The notes below the pieces were generated by a model. It was not told the origin of the DNA. It saw nothing but the letters and a program-made list of their open reading frames with translations, and did not search any database. Positions 44,179 through 56,406 of a DNA stretch of 64,000 nucleotides are shown one piece after another. Numbering within the stretch: position 1 is the stretch's first letter; each line of letters begins with the position of its first letter. Source of the stretch: Paenibacillus fonticola DSM 21315 (GTDB taxonomy: Bacteria; Bacillota; Bacilli; Paenibacillales; Paenibacillaceae); the NCBI RefSeq assembly GCF_000381905.1, contig NZ_KB907254.1:142917-206916 (forward strand). The letters are read 5' to 3'. The position numbers were made by a program, and so were the translations under genes.

Positions 44179-45848
44179 GTCAAAGTCACCTTCGTTCCTA
44201 TATTTCTGTTTGATTCAAACTTTAAACCATAGGCATCCCCGTAATGCAGCTTAAACCGTTCATCCACATTCCGCAGACCGAGCCCGCCTTGCTTGCCTGG
44301 TATCTTCATGCCGGAGCTAATGAACTCCATATGCTCAGGCTTGACCCCGATGCCATCGTCCTCCAGCTCCATATATAACTCACTATTGGCGGCAAAAATT
44401 CTCATATGGATATGACCGTGACCATCGCGAAATCCGTGAAAAAATATATTTTCAAGCAGTGGCTGAAACACCATACGCGGAATAAGACAATCTTCCAGCC
44501 CCGGCTGCACTTGCAGCTCGAATGTGAAGGTATCCTCATACCGAAAGCGCTGAATCTCTATAAAGTGACGGGCGATTTCCAATTCTTTATGAAGCGGGAC
44601 AAGGGTCTGTTTGAAGTTAAAGCTGCCGTCCAGCACAACGATTAAATGCTGCAGCATTTTATGGATTTCCGGTTGGCGGGCCAGCTTGGCTTTCCACTGG
44701 ATAGAATTCAATGTATTGAATAAAAGGTGAGGATTGATCTGGTAATGGAGCGCTTTGAGCTCTGCATCACTTTTGAGCTTTTCCGTCCGGCTAATTTCGT
44801 GAACCAGCTCCTGGATTTGTCCGGTCATCTTGTTGAAAGACTCACTTAAATATCCCAGCTCATCGGATGACATCACAGGAGTACGTATCAACAAATTACC
44901 TTCGCCAAATCTTCGCATCGATTGAGATAGCTTCATAATGGGCATCGTGAACCGAAACGAAAAGAAGCTCGCCATGACCACTCCCAAAATGACAGCTAAT
45001 ATAGCAATAAATACAGAGTATCGCAAAATAACGGTGGAGGATTCATAGAACTTCGCATGAGGTATCCTTGCTTCGATCGTCCAGTCTTCCGTATCGAGTG
45101 AGCGGGACCAGACAATATCATCCTCCTGGTTCATATAATCGGAAGACGTCTGCAGCAGTATCTCCCCGGCTGCATCTCTGATTTGCAGGTGGGACTGTGT
45201 ATCCTTCTCGAAAGAACGTATTAAATTTAAAATCGTATCCGCTTTCATATCGATCAGCAACCAGCTCCCGCCAGGAAATCCAAACCGGGTTTTCAGGGGC
45301 ACTACCAGGCTGATCGTATAATTATCATCCGGTGTTGAATAGTAATCTGGAATATGGATCACCACATGTCTCTTGTCGTAAGCGAACGCAGAAGACCAAA
45401 AAGAAGAGTTCCCTAGGCTCTCTTCATTCACAGAGCTATTTCCCAGCACTCTTCCGGAAGGAGTAATGACGGCCACTTTAAAAATATTCGTATTTTCCAA
45501 AGACGAGAGGTAGTTTTGAAAATCTCTTTCCTCGACGTATTGGGCATAGGTCGTTGGCGCCTCGTCCCCAATTAAAATAGAGGAAGCAATCATATAAGCT
45601 AATATATTCCCTGTAATTTGATCCATTTGCTTCAGATTAGCATCGAAATGCAGCTTAAGCTGCTCTACCGCATACATGCCGTAGCTGCCAAACTGCGAAT
45701 TTACGACTTTGGACGATTTGTGGTACGAGAAGTAACCAAGTGTACCCAAGGGAAGTATCGCAACAACGAGAAAAATGAGCAGCAGCTTGGTGCGTACACT
45801 TCCGATAATTCTGATCCAAGGCAATCTTCTCTTCAAGTTACTCATCAT
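44136..45848 (-). CDS. YesM-like sensor histidine kinase, galactoside locus
   Basis: A 570-residue membrane kinase: N-terminal span (LLLIFLVVAILPLGTLGYF), extracellular sensor of about 230 residues, second span near residue 285, HAMP, and the His box in ALHYQINPHLLFNTLNSI. The ATP site includes GGLGLRNVDERFKLHYG. ATG 45848 (or the next codon, also ATG) follows GAAGAAGG. It pairs with the overlapping YesN gene. The signal is probably an extracellular galactoside or the loaded binding protein (inferred). Confidence 0.92.
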   Translation of the reverse strand: MMSNLKRRLPWIRIIGSVRTKLLLIFLVVAILPLGTLGYFSYHKSSKVVNSQFGSYGMYAVEQLKLHFDANLKQMDQITGNILAYMIASSILIGDEAPTTYAQYVEERDFQNYLSSLENTNIFKVAVITPSGRVLGNSSVNEESLGNSSFWSSAFAYDKRHVVIHIPDYYSTPDDNYTISLVVPLKTRFGFPGGSWLLIDMKADTILNLIRSFEKDTQSHLQIRDAAGEILLQTSSDYMNQEDDIVWSRSLDTEDWTIEARIPHAKFYESSTVILRYSVFIAILAVILGVVMASFFSFRFTMPIMKLSQSMRRFGEGNLLIRTPVMSSDELGYLSESFNKMTGQIQELVHEISRTEKLKSDAELKALHYQINPHLLFNTLNSIQWKAKLARQPEIHKMLQHLIVVLDGSFNFKQTLVPLHKELEIARHFIEIQRFRYEDTFTFELQVQPGLEDCLIPRMVFQPLLENIFFHGFRDGHGHIHMRIFAANSELYMELEDDGIGVKPEHMEFISSGMKIPGKQGGLGLRNVDERFKLHYGDAYGLKFESNRNIGTKVTLTWPITRELHLQSKY

Positions 45849-45902
45849 CAATACCTTCTTCAAGCTAGTGTCATGTAATTAGGCCGAATATTTAACCCTC
45901 AC

Positions 45903-45931
45903 AGTATAGCAAATAATCCGATTATTTTGAA
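45903..45931 (-). promoter_or_regulatory. Promoter of the YesM/YesN pair
   Basis: TTCAAA, 17 bases, TATACT on the minus strand, with TGC before the -10 giving an extended -10 element. Confidence 0.55.
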
Positions 45932-45936
45932 CAAAT

Positions 45937-45966
45937 GGTGTCCCTGAAATGGTTTTCGGGGACACC
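45937..45966 (-). terminator. Terminator of lacZ
   Basis: GGTGTCCC and GGGACACC with extra inner pairs (GAAA/TTTC); ATTTGTTC follows on the minus strand. Confidence 0.75.
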
Positions 45967-45981
45967 TTGATTATCTCGTGC

Positions 45982-49020
<3,039 letters not shown>

Positions 49021-49051
49021 TTAGGTACAGGTACCCCCATTGTAGACGATA

Positions 49052-49103
49052 TGAAAGGGCTCTCAAACTGACACTTGTTTGATTACAGGGTCATTTTGTT
49101 TGA
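49052..49103 (-). promoter_or_regulatory. lacZ promoter with operator C and cre-like site
   Basis: TTGTTTGA at 49075-49082 and 49096-49103 (21-bp period) are followed on the minus strand by TTGAGA, 16 bases and TACAAT. TGAGAGCCCTTTCA, a cre-like site with a changed centre, overlaps the -35. Confidence 0.7.
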
Positions 49104-49125
49104 ACTGTGAACCGGGGGCTGCTTC

Positions 49126-50277
49126 CTACCATTCGGCTACCGATCCGTCCTGATGCCTCCAGACCGGATTTCTCCACCGGTGCGGCGCTTCCTGCGCCAT
49201 CCTGCGGACGTACTCCTCATTCACTGTAATCCCGAGGCCCGGGCCATGAGGAATCTTCACATGCCCATCCTCATACGAGAAGACGGAGGCGTCCGTTATG
49301 TAATCGAGCAGATCATTCCCCTGATTATAATGAATTCCAAGGCTTTGTTCCTGAATGACCGCATTGTAGGCTGTTGCATCAACCTGCAGACAGGCGGCAA
49401 GAGCAATCGGGCCTAGCGGGCAATGAGGCGCCACGGCCACATCGTAGGCTTCCGCCATCGCAAAAATTTTCTTGCACTCTGTAATCCCGCCCGCATGCGA
49501 TAAATCAGGCTGAATGATATCCACATAGCCATCTTCCAGCAGTGACTTGAAATCCCAGCGCGAGAACATTCTTTCACCGGTAGCAATCGGTGTGCTCGTA
49601 TGATGGGCAATCTCTCGAAGCGCCTCGTTATTTTCCGGAAGCACGGGCTCTTCGATAAACATCAGTCTATAGGGCTCCAAGGCTTTGGCCAGCACCTTGG
49701 CCATCGGCTTATGTACGCGGCCATGAAAATCCACACCAATGCCAAAATCCGGACCCGTGGCCACCCGGATCGCATCTACCCGTTCTACAACTTGATCCAC
49801 CTTATGATAGCTATCGATATATTGCATCTCTTCCGAAGCGTTCATCTTAATCGCAGTAAAGCCGGCCTGCTGCTTCTCCAATGCCGCTTGCCCTACATCG
49901 CTCGGCCGATCCCCGCCGATCCAGGAGTAGACGCGAATCGAATCCCGGCAGGCTCCGCCAAGCAGCTCATAGATCGGAGCATCGTAATATTTTCCCTTAA
50001 TGTCCCATAACGCCTGATCAATGCCGGCAATCGCGCTCATCATGATCGGTCCGCCACGGTAAAAGCCGCCGCGGTACATCACTTGCCAGTGGTCTTCAAT
50101 GCGCAGCGGGTCTTTGCCGATCAACTGGTCCATCAGTTCATCTACAGCCGCCTGTACCGTATGGGCCTTCCCTTCGATGACGGGTTCTCCCCAGCCCACG
50201 ATTCCTTCATCTGTTTCAATCTTTAAGAACAGCCACCGGGGCGGCACAATAAAAGTTTCAAATTTAGTAATTTTCAA
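49126..50277 (-). CDS. dgoD: D-galactonate dehydratase
   Basis: A 383-residue enolase-superfamily enzyme of the mandelate racemase subgroup, dehydrating D-galactonate to 2-keto-3-deoxygalactonate. Metal ligands appear in order: [27 protein letters not shown]; the His base lies in [10 protein letters not shown]. Length and the N-terminal [20 protein letters not shown] agree with DgoD. It is the third gene after the kinase and aldolase genes, only one base after the aldolase stop. Specificity within the sugar-acid dehydratases is inferred but well supported by neighbours. Confidence 0.93.
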   Translation of the reverse strand: MKITKFETFIVPPRWLFLKIETDEGIVGWGEPVIEGKAHTVQAAVDELMDQLIGKDPLRIEDHWQVMYRGGFYRGGPIMMSAIAGIDQALWDIKGKYYDAPIYELLGGACRDSIRVYSWIGGDRPSDVGQAALEKQQAGFTAIKMNASEEMQYIDSYHKVDQVVERVDAIRVATGPDFGIGVDFHGRVHKPMAKVLAKALEPYRLMFIEEPVLPENNEALREIAHHTSTPIATGERMFSRWDFKSLLEDGYVDIIQPDLSHAGGITECKKIFAMAEAYDVAVAPHCPLGPIALAACLQVDATAYNAVIQEQSLGIHYNQGNDLLDYITDASVFSYEDGHVKIPHGPGLGITVNEEYVRRMAQEAPHRWRNPVWRHQDGSVAEW

Positions 50278-50278
50278 T

Positions 50279-50935
50279 TTAAACCTCTCCTTCTTGTCTC
50301 GCTTTATAAATTTCCTGTCTGAATTGCCGGGCTAACTCCGTAAGCTTGTCGTAGCGTCCTTCTTCGATTGCACTCCGGTCCGTCAATGCACTGCCTATAC
50401 CGACGGCTACAGCACCTGCGCGAATAAATTGGCCGGCATTGTCTAATGTTACTCCTCCCGTCGGCATCATCGGAATATGCCCCAATGGAGCCGATAACTC
50501 TCGGATATAATTCACGCCCAGCGCCGAGCCGGGAAAAATCTTTAACACGTCCGCACCATATTCGTGCCCCTTCGCAATCTCAGTTGGTGTCATCACCCCC
50601 GGAATCGAGATACGTCCATACTGATTGGTCAGACGAATCGTCGCTTCATCCAAAATCGGAGAGAAAATAAAGTCTGCTCCAGCATCAATCGCCGTTTTGG
50701 CGGCTTGCTCATTTAATACCGTACCCGCGCCAACCAGTGCCCTGCCTTGGTACCTTTCTTTTAACTGCGCAATGATTTCATATGCCCGGTCCGTATCCAC
50801 CGTAATCTCCAGCGCTTCAACACCACCCTCCACCAATGCATCCGCAATCTCAATGGCTTTGTAATAAGGGGGTCTTCGCACGACTGCAACGATACCGGAA
50901 TCTTGCAATTGCTGTAATTGCTCCTCTTTGTGCAC
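50279..50935 (-). CDS. eda: KDPG/KDPGal aldolase
   Basis: A 218-residue class I aldolase splitting 2-keto-3-deoxy-6-phospho-sugar acid to pyruvate and glyceraldehyde-3-phosphate. The Schiff-base lysine lies in DVLKIFPGS, with EALEITVDT and the phosphate loop PTGGVTLDN. The start is close behind the KDG kinase gene. In this setting it probably acts on KDPGal (DgoA role), though sequence alone does not separate the gluco and galacto forms. Confidence 0.92.
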   Translation of the reverse strand: MHKEEQLQQLQDSGIVAVVRRPPYYKAIEIADALVEGGVEALEITVDTDRAYEIIAQLKERYQGRALVGAGTVLNEQAAKTAIDAGADFIFSPILDEATIRLTNQYGRISIPGVMTPTEIAKGHEYGADVLKIFPGSALGVNYIRELSAPLGHIPMMPTGGVTLDNAGQFIRAGAVAVGIGSALTDRSAIEEGRYDKLTELARQFRQEIYKARQEGEV

Positions 50936-50946
50936 AGGTGCACCTC

Positions 50947-51903
50947 CTACCGTTTCACATTTTGATAATCATTTTCACCTGACAGCATGCGGGCTAGTTC
51001 CTCGTCCGTCGGAAGTCCCTCGACATCCCCGTTCACGCCAACAACGATGGCTCCAATCGCATTCGCCCGGCGGACAGCCTGCTCGATCGATTCCCCTCGC
51101 AGCAATCCGCTAATAAAACCGGCGGCAAAACCGTCTCCCGCCCCAACCGGGTCAACTTCCTGAACAGGAAAAGAAGGTACATAACCGCTGCTCGCGGAGG
51201 TTTGATAATACGCGCCATCCTTGCCAAGCTTTATAACTACGGCCTGGGCACCCAGCTTTAGAAGCGCCGACGCCGATTCTACCGGCTCCTTATAGCCTGT
51301 AAGGAACTCCCCCTCATCCAGCCCTGGCAATATATAATCTGCTTTACTGGCCAGCTCCAACAATATGTCCTTCGCGTCCGAAGCCTCCCACAGCTTCCAC
51401 CGGATATTCGGATCGAACACAATTTTGACACCATGCTGTCTGGCCAAATCCATCGCCCCTAAAACCAGATGAAGGCAGCTGTCACTCAGGGCAGGGGTAA
51501 TCCCGGTAACATGCAATATTTTCGCTTGAGTCAAATAGGCCTCATCCAATTCCTCTGCAGTCATGCAGCTCGCCGCCGAGTGGTTGCGATAATAGTAGAC
51601 CTGGGTGTGGCCAGCCGCTCTGCGCTCCTTAAAAAACACCGCAGTTGGAGCCTCGCCGGTAAACAGGCAGCGTGAAGTATCCACGCCCTGTCCTCTAATA
51701 AATTGATGAATATAACGCCCAAACGGATCTTGTCCAAGCTTGCTGAACCAGCCCACCGTATGTCCCAACTTGGCCAGCCCGATCGCAACGTTGGATTCCG
51801 CGCCAGCCATCTGCTTGTTGAATTGATGCACGTACTCCAGCGGCAGGCGCTGATCCGTACTAAACAGCACCATGGACTCTCCAAAAGTTACGACTTCCAT
51901 CAT
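50947..51903 (-). CDS. kdgK: 2-keto-3-deoxy-gluconate/galactonate kinase, PfkB family
   Basis: A 318-residue ribokinase-fold kinase. The N-terminal FGESMVLFSTDQR, the substrate-site GAESNVAIGLAKLG and the catalytic DPVGAGDGFAAGF are present. It phosphorylates the dehydratase product before aldol cleavage. It heads the kdgK-eda-dgoD operon; the ATG follows AAGGAGGAGG. The divergent GntR gene and three operator-like palindromes lie upstream. Confidence 0.9.
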   Translation of the reverse strand: MMEVVTFGESMVLFSTDQRLPLEYVHQFNKQMAGAESNVAIGLAKLGHTVGWFSKLGQDPFGRYIHQFIRGQGVDTSRCLFTGEAPTAVFFKERRAAGHTQVYYYRNHSAASCMTAEELDEAYLTQAKILHVTGITPALSDSCLHLVLGAMDLARQHGVKIVFDPNIRWKLWEASDAKDILLELASKADYILPGLDEGEFLTGYKEPVESASALLKLGAQAVVIKLGKDGAYYQTSASSGYVPSFPVQEVDPVGAGDGFAAGFISGLLRGESIEQAVRRANAIGAIVVGVNGDVEGLPTDEELARMLSGENDYQNVKR

Positions 51904-51938
51904 ATCCTCCTCCTTATTCGTAATAAGCCGCGCTTCTA

Positions 51939-51953
51939 AGAGATCATATCTCT
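51939..51953. promoter_or_regulatory. GntR operator 1
   Basis: AGAGAT-CAT-ATCTCT, close to the kdgK start, where binding would repress the kinase operon. Confidence 0.6.
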
Positions 51954-51979
51954 ATACAAAATAATCGGGATAAACGAAT

Positions 51980-51994
51980 AAAGATACGATCTTA
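51980..51994. promoter_or_regulatory. GntR operator 2
   Basis: AAAGATACGATCTTA with 5-bp arms AAGAT/ATCTT; centre 41 bp from operator 1. Confidence 0.5.
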
Positions 51995-52049
51995 ATAGAG
52001 ATTAATTTGTCTAAATTGAGGCAAATACTTTGGAATACTTCAAAACTTC

Positions 52050-52070
52050 CATAAAGATCATATCTTTATG
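52050..52070. promoter_or_regulatory. GntR operator 3
   Basis: The best site: CATAAAGAT-CAT-ATCTTTATG, 9-bp perfect arms; centre 73 bp from operator 2. Confidence 0.65.
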
Positions 52071-52182
52071 AGGGTATCATATTATCTTTATTTCTTGGTG
52101 TCAATATGGTTTTCTATTAGGAGAAGCTTGTCGAGTTGTGTTAATATAAACCTAATATGAAGATATACAGGGGATTGTTACG

Positions 52183-52848
52183 ATGAAGAAAACTGCCTTT
52201 ACAATGACGATAGATACGCTTAAGCAGAAAATTATTAGCGGGGAATGGCCGCCCGGTTCGCGCATACCTACGCTGCAGCAAATCGCTAAGGATTTAGCTG
52301 TGAGTGTAACTACGGTAAGAGAAGCGCTGCGGACTCTGGAAAGCCAGGGCAACGTCAGTATCGAACATGGACGAGGCATGTACGTACGGAACGATCCGTT
52401 ACTATTGGAAGATCCTACTGCAGACCTGAAGGAACTGGGGGATATTTCCCTAGTTAAACTGCTGGAAGCCAGACTGCTCATTGAGCCTAAACTTGCTGCC
52501 TTAAGCGCTGAGCATGCTACGCGCTCCCAGGTCAAGCAGCTCCGTGCGCTCGCAGAGAGAATGGTGAACCAGATGGAAGAGGGCGGCCCGTTTCTGGATA
52601 CCGATCTTGCCTTCCATCATCTCATCGCCGAGTCGGCACAGCACCCTGTCCTATTTCGCATGCTGGAGTCCATCTCCCCCCTCCTTGCCGAAGGCCGGAA
52701 ACAGACGAATACTTTGCCTCATATGCGGACTAAAGCGTCCAATTATCACATCCTCATTGCGATCGCCATCGAGGAGCGCCATAGTGAACAAGCCCGACAG
52801 TTGATGCACAGTCATATCAACGACATGCTTGAAGCATTAAAGAAATGA
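52183..52848 (+). CDS. GntR/FadR family regulator (FCD domain)
   Basis: A 221-residue regulator. N-terminal winged helix: IISGEWPPGSRIPTLQQIA and SVTTVREALRTLESQG; C-terminal all-helical FCD ligand domain with metal-site His residues (DTDLAFHHLIAES, HSHINDMLEAL). It resembles DgoR/UxuR/ExuR-type sugar-acid sensors. It is divergent from kdgK-eda-dgoD; a galactonate-pathway intermediate is the likely inducer. The ribosome binding site is CAGGGGA. Confidence 0.92.
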   Translation: MKKTAFTMTIDTLKQKIISGEWPPGSRIPTLQQIAKDLAVSVTTVREALRTLESQGNVSIEHGRGMYVRNDPLLLEDPTADLKELGDISLVKLLEARLLIEPKLAALSAEHATRSQVKQLRALAERMVNQMEEGGPFLDTDLAFHHLIAESAQHPVLFRMLESISPLLAEGRKQTNTLPHMRTKASNYHILIAIAIEERHSEQARQLMHSHINDMLEALKK

Positions 52849-52916
52849 CTTCCTTCAGAAGCTCAACTGGAGCTTAAATAAAGGCTGCGGCTAGACGAAT
52901 CGAAGCTTAATCAAAC

Positions 52917-52945
52917 AAAAACGACCTTTTGATGGGTCGTTTTTC
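52917..52945. terminator. Bidirectional terminator
   Basis: AAAACGACC...GGGTCGTTTTT between the convergent GntR and methyltransferase genes. Confidence 0.85.
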
Positions 52946-52960
52946 CGGTTCAGATGTATG

Positions 52961-53563
52961 TTATTTGTCCGCCCAGCGGTAGATCAGAAACTTCTCCTTC
53001 TGCTGAGCTGCCCCGGGTACCGTTACTTTATTGATTAATTGAAACGGGGTGTTCTGCAGAACCCGCTTGTATGCCGCAATAGGATAGTAAAGAATGAGGT
53101 CCACCGTTCGCGGATCTCCCTCTACCGACTGTAAAATGTTATCGACAACCTGCTCAAAAATTTGTGCGGAAAACGGATTGAAGAAGTAAAAAGTATTGTC
53201 CGTGACTTTCACTTCATAATGCTCGGCCAGACCATATTTCAAGCGGATCGGCGCTTGGATATGCCTCGCCATCTGCCTGTAGCTCGCCTTGTTACCGAGC
53301 GCTTCCTCATACGTTTTGTCATGTACTTCAATACCGGTCACCGGTACTTGAAAGCGGTTGTGAATATAAAAGGAGACACGCCCCCGGCCGCATCCAAAAT
53401 CGACAACCTTATCCGACTTATTCAGCCTATAAACTTGAAACAGCCTGTCTAATGCCTTGTAAGGCGTTGCTTCGTAACGGTTATAACAGACCATTCCCTG
53501 AGGCCATTCCCTTAACCCAACCGTCCTGATGCGCAGCGATTGATCGTACTTTTTTTCAGCCAT
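52961..53563 (-). CDS. SAM-dependent methyltransferase
   Basis: A 200-residue class I methyltransferase. Motif I is VVDFGCGRGRVSFYIH near residue 55, followed by an acidic strand end (VTGIEVHDK). The middle has FYFFNPFSAQIFEQVV, where Asn-Pro-Phe could be a post-motif-IV substrate site (NPPF-like), hinting at N-methylation of an amide, base or protein, but this is speculative. Single-gene unit; the target is unknown. Confidence 0.85.
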   Translation of the reverse strand: MAEKKYDQSLRIRTVGLREWPQGMVCYNRYEATPYKALDRLFQVYRLNKSDKVVDFGCGRGRVSFYIHNRFQVPVTGIEVHDKTYEEALGNKASYRQMARHIQAPIRLKYGLAEHYEVKVTDNTFYFFNPFSAQIFEQVVDNILQSVEGDPRTVDLILYYPIAAYKRVLQNTPFQLINKVTVPGAAQQKEKFLIYRWADK

Positions 53564-53681
53564 AGAAAAATCCCTCGTTCTGATTATTGTTATAGTCCGT
53601 GATTCCTCATCATACTAATAAAGGACGGAGTAAACAACGATTTCTCACTAACTTTCAAAAAGTTGTTAGAATGCACAAAAA

Positions 53682-53701
53682 AAGAGGGAGAATCCCCTCT
53701 T
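53682..53701 (-). terminator. Terminator of the SRPBCC gene
   Basis: AAGAGGG-GATTCT-CCCTCTT on the minus strand followed by seven T. Confidence 0.8.
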
Positions 53702-53729
53702 CTTAAAATACAAACTTCCTGACCCGTTA

Positions 53730-54206
53730 CTAAGTCAGTTCCTTCATAAGCTGCACGTATTTCTCATACCAACCTTTCCATTCCTGTTCACGCGGCTCCA
53801 TAGCCGCTCCATCCATTAACTTCTGGATGACGTCCAGGCAAACATGCCATCCTGCCAGATCTTTCGGGGTATGGTCCGTAATTTGCTGCAGCTTCTCAAT
53901 GAGGAGAAGACGGCAGCCGCCAGGCTCCGGCTCCAGCTCGAAACGCACAAGGTCTTCCCCCCAAGTATATTCCAGAATAGAGTACAGCTTAAGCTCCGTA
54001 ATTTCCAGTTCCTCAAATGTCCCGTCCTGCATGTCAAACTTAATGACCCCTCCGATGCGGAGGTCATCGACCCGGAGCTCCGAGAACCATTGTGCCAGCT
54101 TTTCATTCTCGGTTAACCAGGACCATACCTCTTCTACAGAATGCCCCAACGTCCGCTCAAAACGCGCGATATATCCCTGTTGGGCTTGTTGAATGTTTGC
54201 TAACAT
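53730..54206 (-). CDS. SRPBCC (AHSA1-like) domain protein
   Basis: A 158-residue START/Bet v1-like protein. Typical opening YIARFERTLGHSVEEVWSWL and the ending ELAGW-type turn (here DLAGWHVCLDVIQKLM) are those of activator-of-Hsp90-homology-1-like bacterial proteins, which bind small hydrophobic ligands. The ATG at 54206 is chosen because GAGGAGGG is just upstream; the longer upstream frame reads poorly and overlaps the next promoter. Function unknown. Confidence 0.85.
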   Translation of the reverse strand: MLANIQQAQQGYIARFERTLGHSVEEVWSWLTENEKLAQWFSELRVDDLRIGGVIKFDMQDGTFEELEITELKLYSILEYTWGEDLVRFELEPEPGGCRLLLIEKLQQITDHTPKDLAGWHVCLDVIQKLMDGAAMEPREQEWKGWYEKYVQLMKELT

Positions 54207-54334
54207 AGGAACCCTCCTCATTTCGCTGTTTAACGCATGCAATCTCATACCGGAATTTTTTGGAACACAACTAATCCGGCTTGCCCTCGTCCAATTCATT
54301 AGGATCATATCAAATCAACCAGGTGATGAACAAC

Positions 54335-55393
54335 ATGAAGAAAATGAACGCCGCACTACTTTTGCTGACCGCGTCTCTGCTTGCTGTATCCGCCCCATTC
54401 CCGGCCCATGCAGAGGCTGCCACAGCGTCTCAAGTACAGGGAGCAGCAAGGCCGGTGGAAATTTATTTTGACGACCGCCTGCTTCAGACTGAAGCAGAGC
54501 CGCTGATCATTGACGGCTCAGTACTGGTGCCGATGCGCCCGCTGTTTGAAGCGCATGGAGCGAAGCTAATCTGGAATAGTGCAGCCAAAACAGTAACCGC
54601 AACCAAGGACAGCAATACTCTAACCTATCGTATAGGAGAACTTAACGCTGTTTTCAACGGCAAGCCGGTCAGCCTGATGGTTCCCGGTCAAATTGTTGAC
54701 GGCAGCACTTTGATGCCGCTGCGTTTTGTCAGCGAAACCTTAGGAAGCAGCGTAAAATGGAATCCCGATACCCGGACGGTTCACATTTCTTCTCCTCTTA
54801 GCTTGGATACGACCGTTCGCTGGGGTGTTAATTTGCGCAGCGAGCCCTATGCAAATAGTGCCTCTGCCACTGGAGTAATGCTGTCCGCCGGAGAGAAGGT
54901 CCATGTCATCCGTGAAGTCGATGCCTTCTGGCTGGAGGTGCGTACCCAGGATAACAAGCATGGATATATTTCAGCCAAGCCAAAATATACCGATTATACG
55001 AGCCCCTCTCTCGTTGACCGGCAAGGAGAAGCGCTAATTGCTTACGGGAAGCAATACTTAGGCACGCCTTATGAATTCGGAGCTTCCCCTGACCAGACGA
55101 ATACGTTTGACTGCTCCTCTTTTGTAAAGCTTGTATTCCAGGATGTACTATCGATTGATCTTCCCCGTGTCTCGTACAACCAAGCGAAGGAAGGTCAGGA
55201 GGTTGCTTTGGACGAGCTGCGTACAGGAGACCTGCTGTTCTTTAGCTCACGCGGGCTCGACATTGGACATGTCGGGATCTACGCGGGAAATAATCAAATT
55301 TTGCACACCTATTCGAAGAAGCTTGGCGTGCATATTGGAGAGTTTGACGGTCAATGGAAGGAGCGGTTCGTCACTGCTCGCAGAATCTTTTAA
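54335..55393 (+). CDS. Secreted NlpC/P60 endopeptidase with stalk and SH3 domains
   Basis: A 352-residue cell-wall hydrolase. Signal peptide (MKKMNAALLLLTASLLAVS, cleavage near AHAEAA), Cu_amine_oxidN1 stalk domain (about 30-150, ILIDGSVLVPMRPLF-type strand), a bacterial SH3 domain (about 160-215, VNLRSEPYANSASATG), and a C-terminal NlpC/P60 domain with catalytic Cys in FDCSSFVKLVF and His in IGHVGIYAG. It would cut gamma-D-Glu to meso-DAP bonds in peptidoglycan stem peptides. ATG 54335 has AGGTG nine bases upstream. It shares a stalk domain type with the secreted protein at 17.5-18.7 kb. Confidence 0.9.
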   Translation: MKKMNAALLLLTASLLAVSAPFPAHAEAATASQVQGAARPVEIYFDDRLLQTEAEPLIIDGSVLVPMRPLFEAHGAKLIWNSAAKTVTATKDSNTLTYRIGELNAVFNGKPVSLMVPGQIVDGSTLMPLRFVSETLGSSVKWNPDTRTVHISSPLSLDTTVRWGVNLRSEPYANSASATGVMLSAGEKVHVIREVDAFWLEVRTQDNKHGYISAKPKYTDYTSPSLVDRQGEALIAYGKQYLGTPYEFGASPDQTNTFDCSSFVKLVFQDVLSIDLPRVSYNQAKEGQEVALDELRTGDLLFFSSRGLDIGHVGIYAGNNQILHTYSKKLGVHIGEFDGQWKERFVTARRIF

Positions 55394-55409
55394 CAGTGTA
55401 ACAATACGA

Positions 55410-55442
55410 CAGCAGGATGTGCTTGTCCGGTGCATCCTGTTG
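55410..55442 (+). terminator. Terminator of the NlpC/P60 gene
   Basis: CAGCAGGATG and CATCCTGTTG form a 10-bp stem with one G-U pair, 17 bases after the stop. Confidence 0.7.
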
Positions 55443-55652
55443 CCAGTATGCCAGTACTCCTCCACCTTTATCCCGCGCATTGGCTGAAGATACCCTCCTT
55501 CTCTCTGCTCTGCTCTTCCCTTCCCTGCTCTGGTTTCCCTCCCCATTCCCTGCTCAGAATTTTAATATAGCCTCCTCAAGCGGTTTACTATAAAATGGGT
55601 ACATATGTGATTTCTGATCATTATCGGCAATATAGACAAAAGAGGTGGTTTA

Positions 55653-56282
55653 GTGCAATTCAAAGCGCGACTAGGCGCGAATTATCGTAAAATCATTACC
55701 GGAGCTATTATGATCCTCCTCATTCTTTTATGTGTATCCCAATACCGGTCTAAGGAATTATACAAAGAGCATATCTCCAGCGAAATGAATCAAGACTTCA
55801 TTCAGTTCATAGCCTGCCTCCAAGCGAACACTCCCCTGTATAACGACATTTTGAATGCTGAACGAATTACCGAAGGCCAAGCTGGAACGTTGGCAAACAA
55901 TAACCAATGCATCAGCAGTACGATCCAACAATATGTTGATTTAGCTGTAAAATTAAAGCTGTGGAAAGAGGGCTCTCCCTACATTCAAAGCGCGTTAAAT
56001 GCCCAAAAGATCACCCTTCTCTTTCACGAGATGCCGGAGGGTAAGCTGGATGCTGACCAAATGCGTATACTGCAAAAAGTGCAGGAGTTAAATGCGAAAT
56101 GGATGGCAGCTGCGGAAGGTACAGAGAGTCAAGAATACCCCTATAAGTGGAAATTCAGCCTGTCAGACTCCCTATGGCTCGAGCTGATTGAAAATATCGA
56201 AAGCAGCACCCTCGTGTACCTGAAGGAGAACGATATGGGCAGTATCGAAGAATTGTGGCTGCAGCGTACTGAAATTAAATAA
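55653..56282 (+). CDS. Uncharacterised single-span membrane protein
   Basis: A 209-residue protein I do not recognise. A short basic N-terminus leads into one membrane segment (IITGAIMILLILLCVSQY, about residues 14-31), so most of it is outside. The rest is largely helical, with two Cys residues (IACLQA, NNQCIS) about 30 residues apart that could form a disulfide. The start is GTG after AGAGGTGG. A pyrimidine-rich tract and an AT-rich promoter region lie upstream. It may belong with the downstream lipoproteins. Confidence 0.75.
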   Translation: MQFKARLGANYRKIITGAIMILLILLCVSQYRSKELYKEHISSEMNQDFIQFIACLQANTPLYNDILNAERITEGQAGTLANNNQCISSTIQQYVDLAVKLKLWKEGSPYIQSALNAQKITLLFHEMPEGKLDADQMRILQKVQELNAKWMAAAEGTESQEYPYKWKFSLSDSLWLELIENIESSTLVYLKENDMGSIEELWLQRTEIK

Positions 56283-56342
56283 CGAGAAAGGGGCTGTGAA
56301 GCTTAGACTCTCGTCACTTTTAAATATTGTCATTTTCATGTA

Positions 56343-56371
56343 ATTTGTCTTCTTATTGAATTTGATATAAT
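56343..56371 (+). promoter_or_regulatory. Promoter of the lipoprotein gene
   Basis: TTTGTC, about 16 bases, and TATAAT (56366-56371) with TGA before it (extended -10). Confidence 0.45.
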
Positions 56372-56406
56372 TTCTGGCAGATAAGATGTGAAGGGGGCAG
56401 CTTAAA

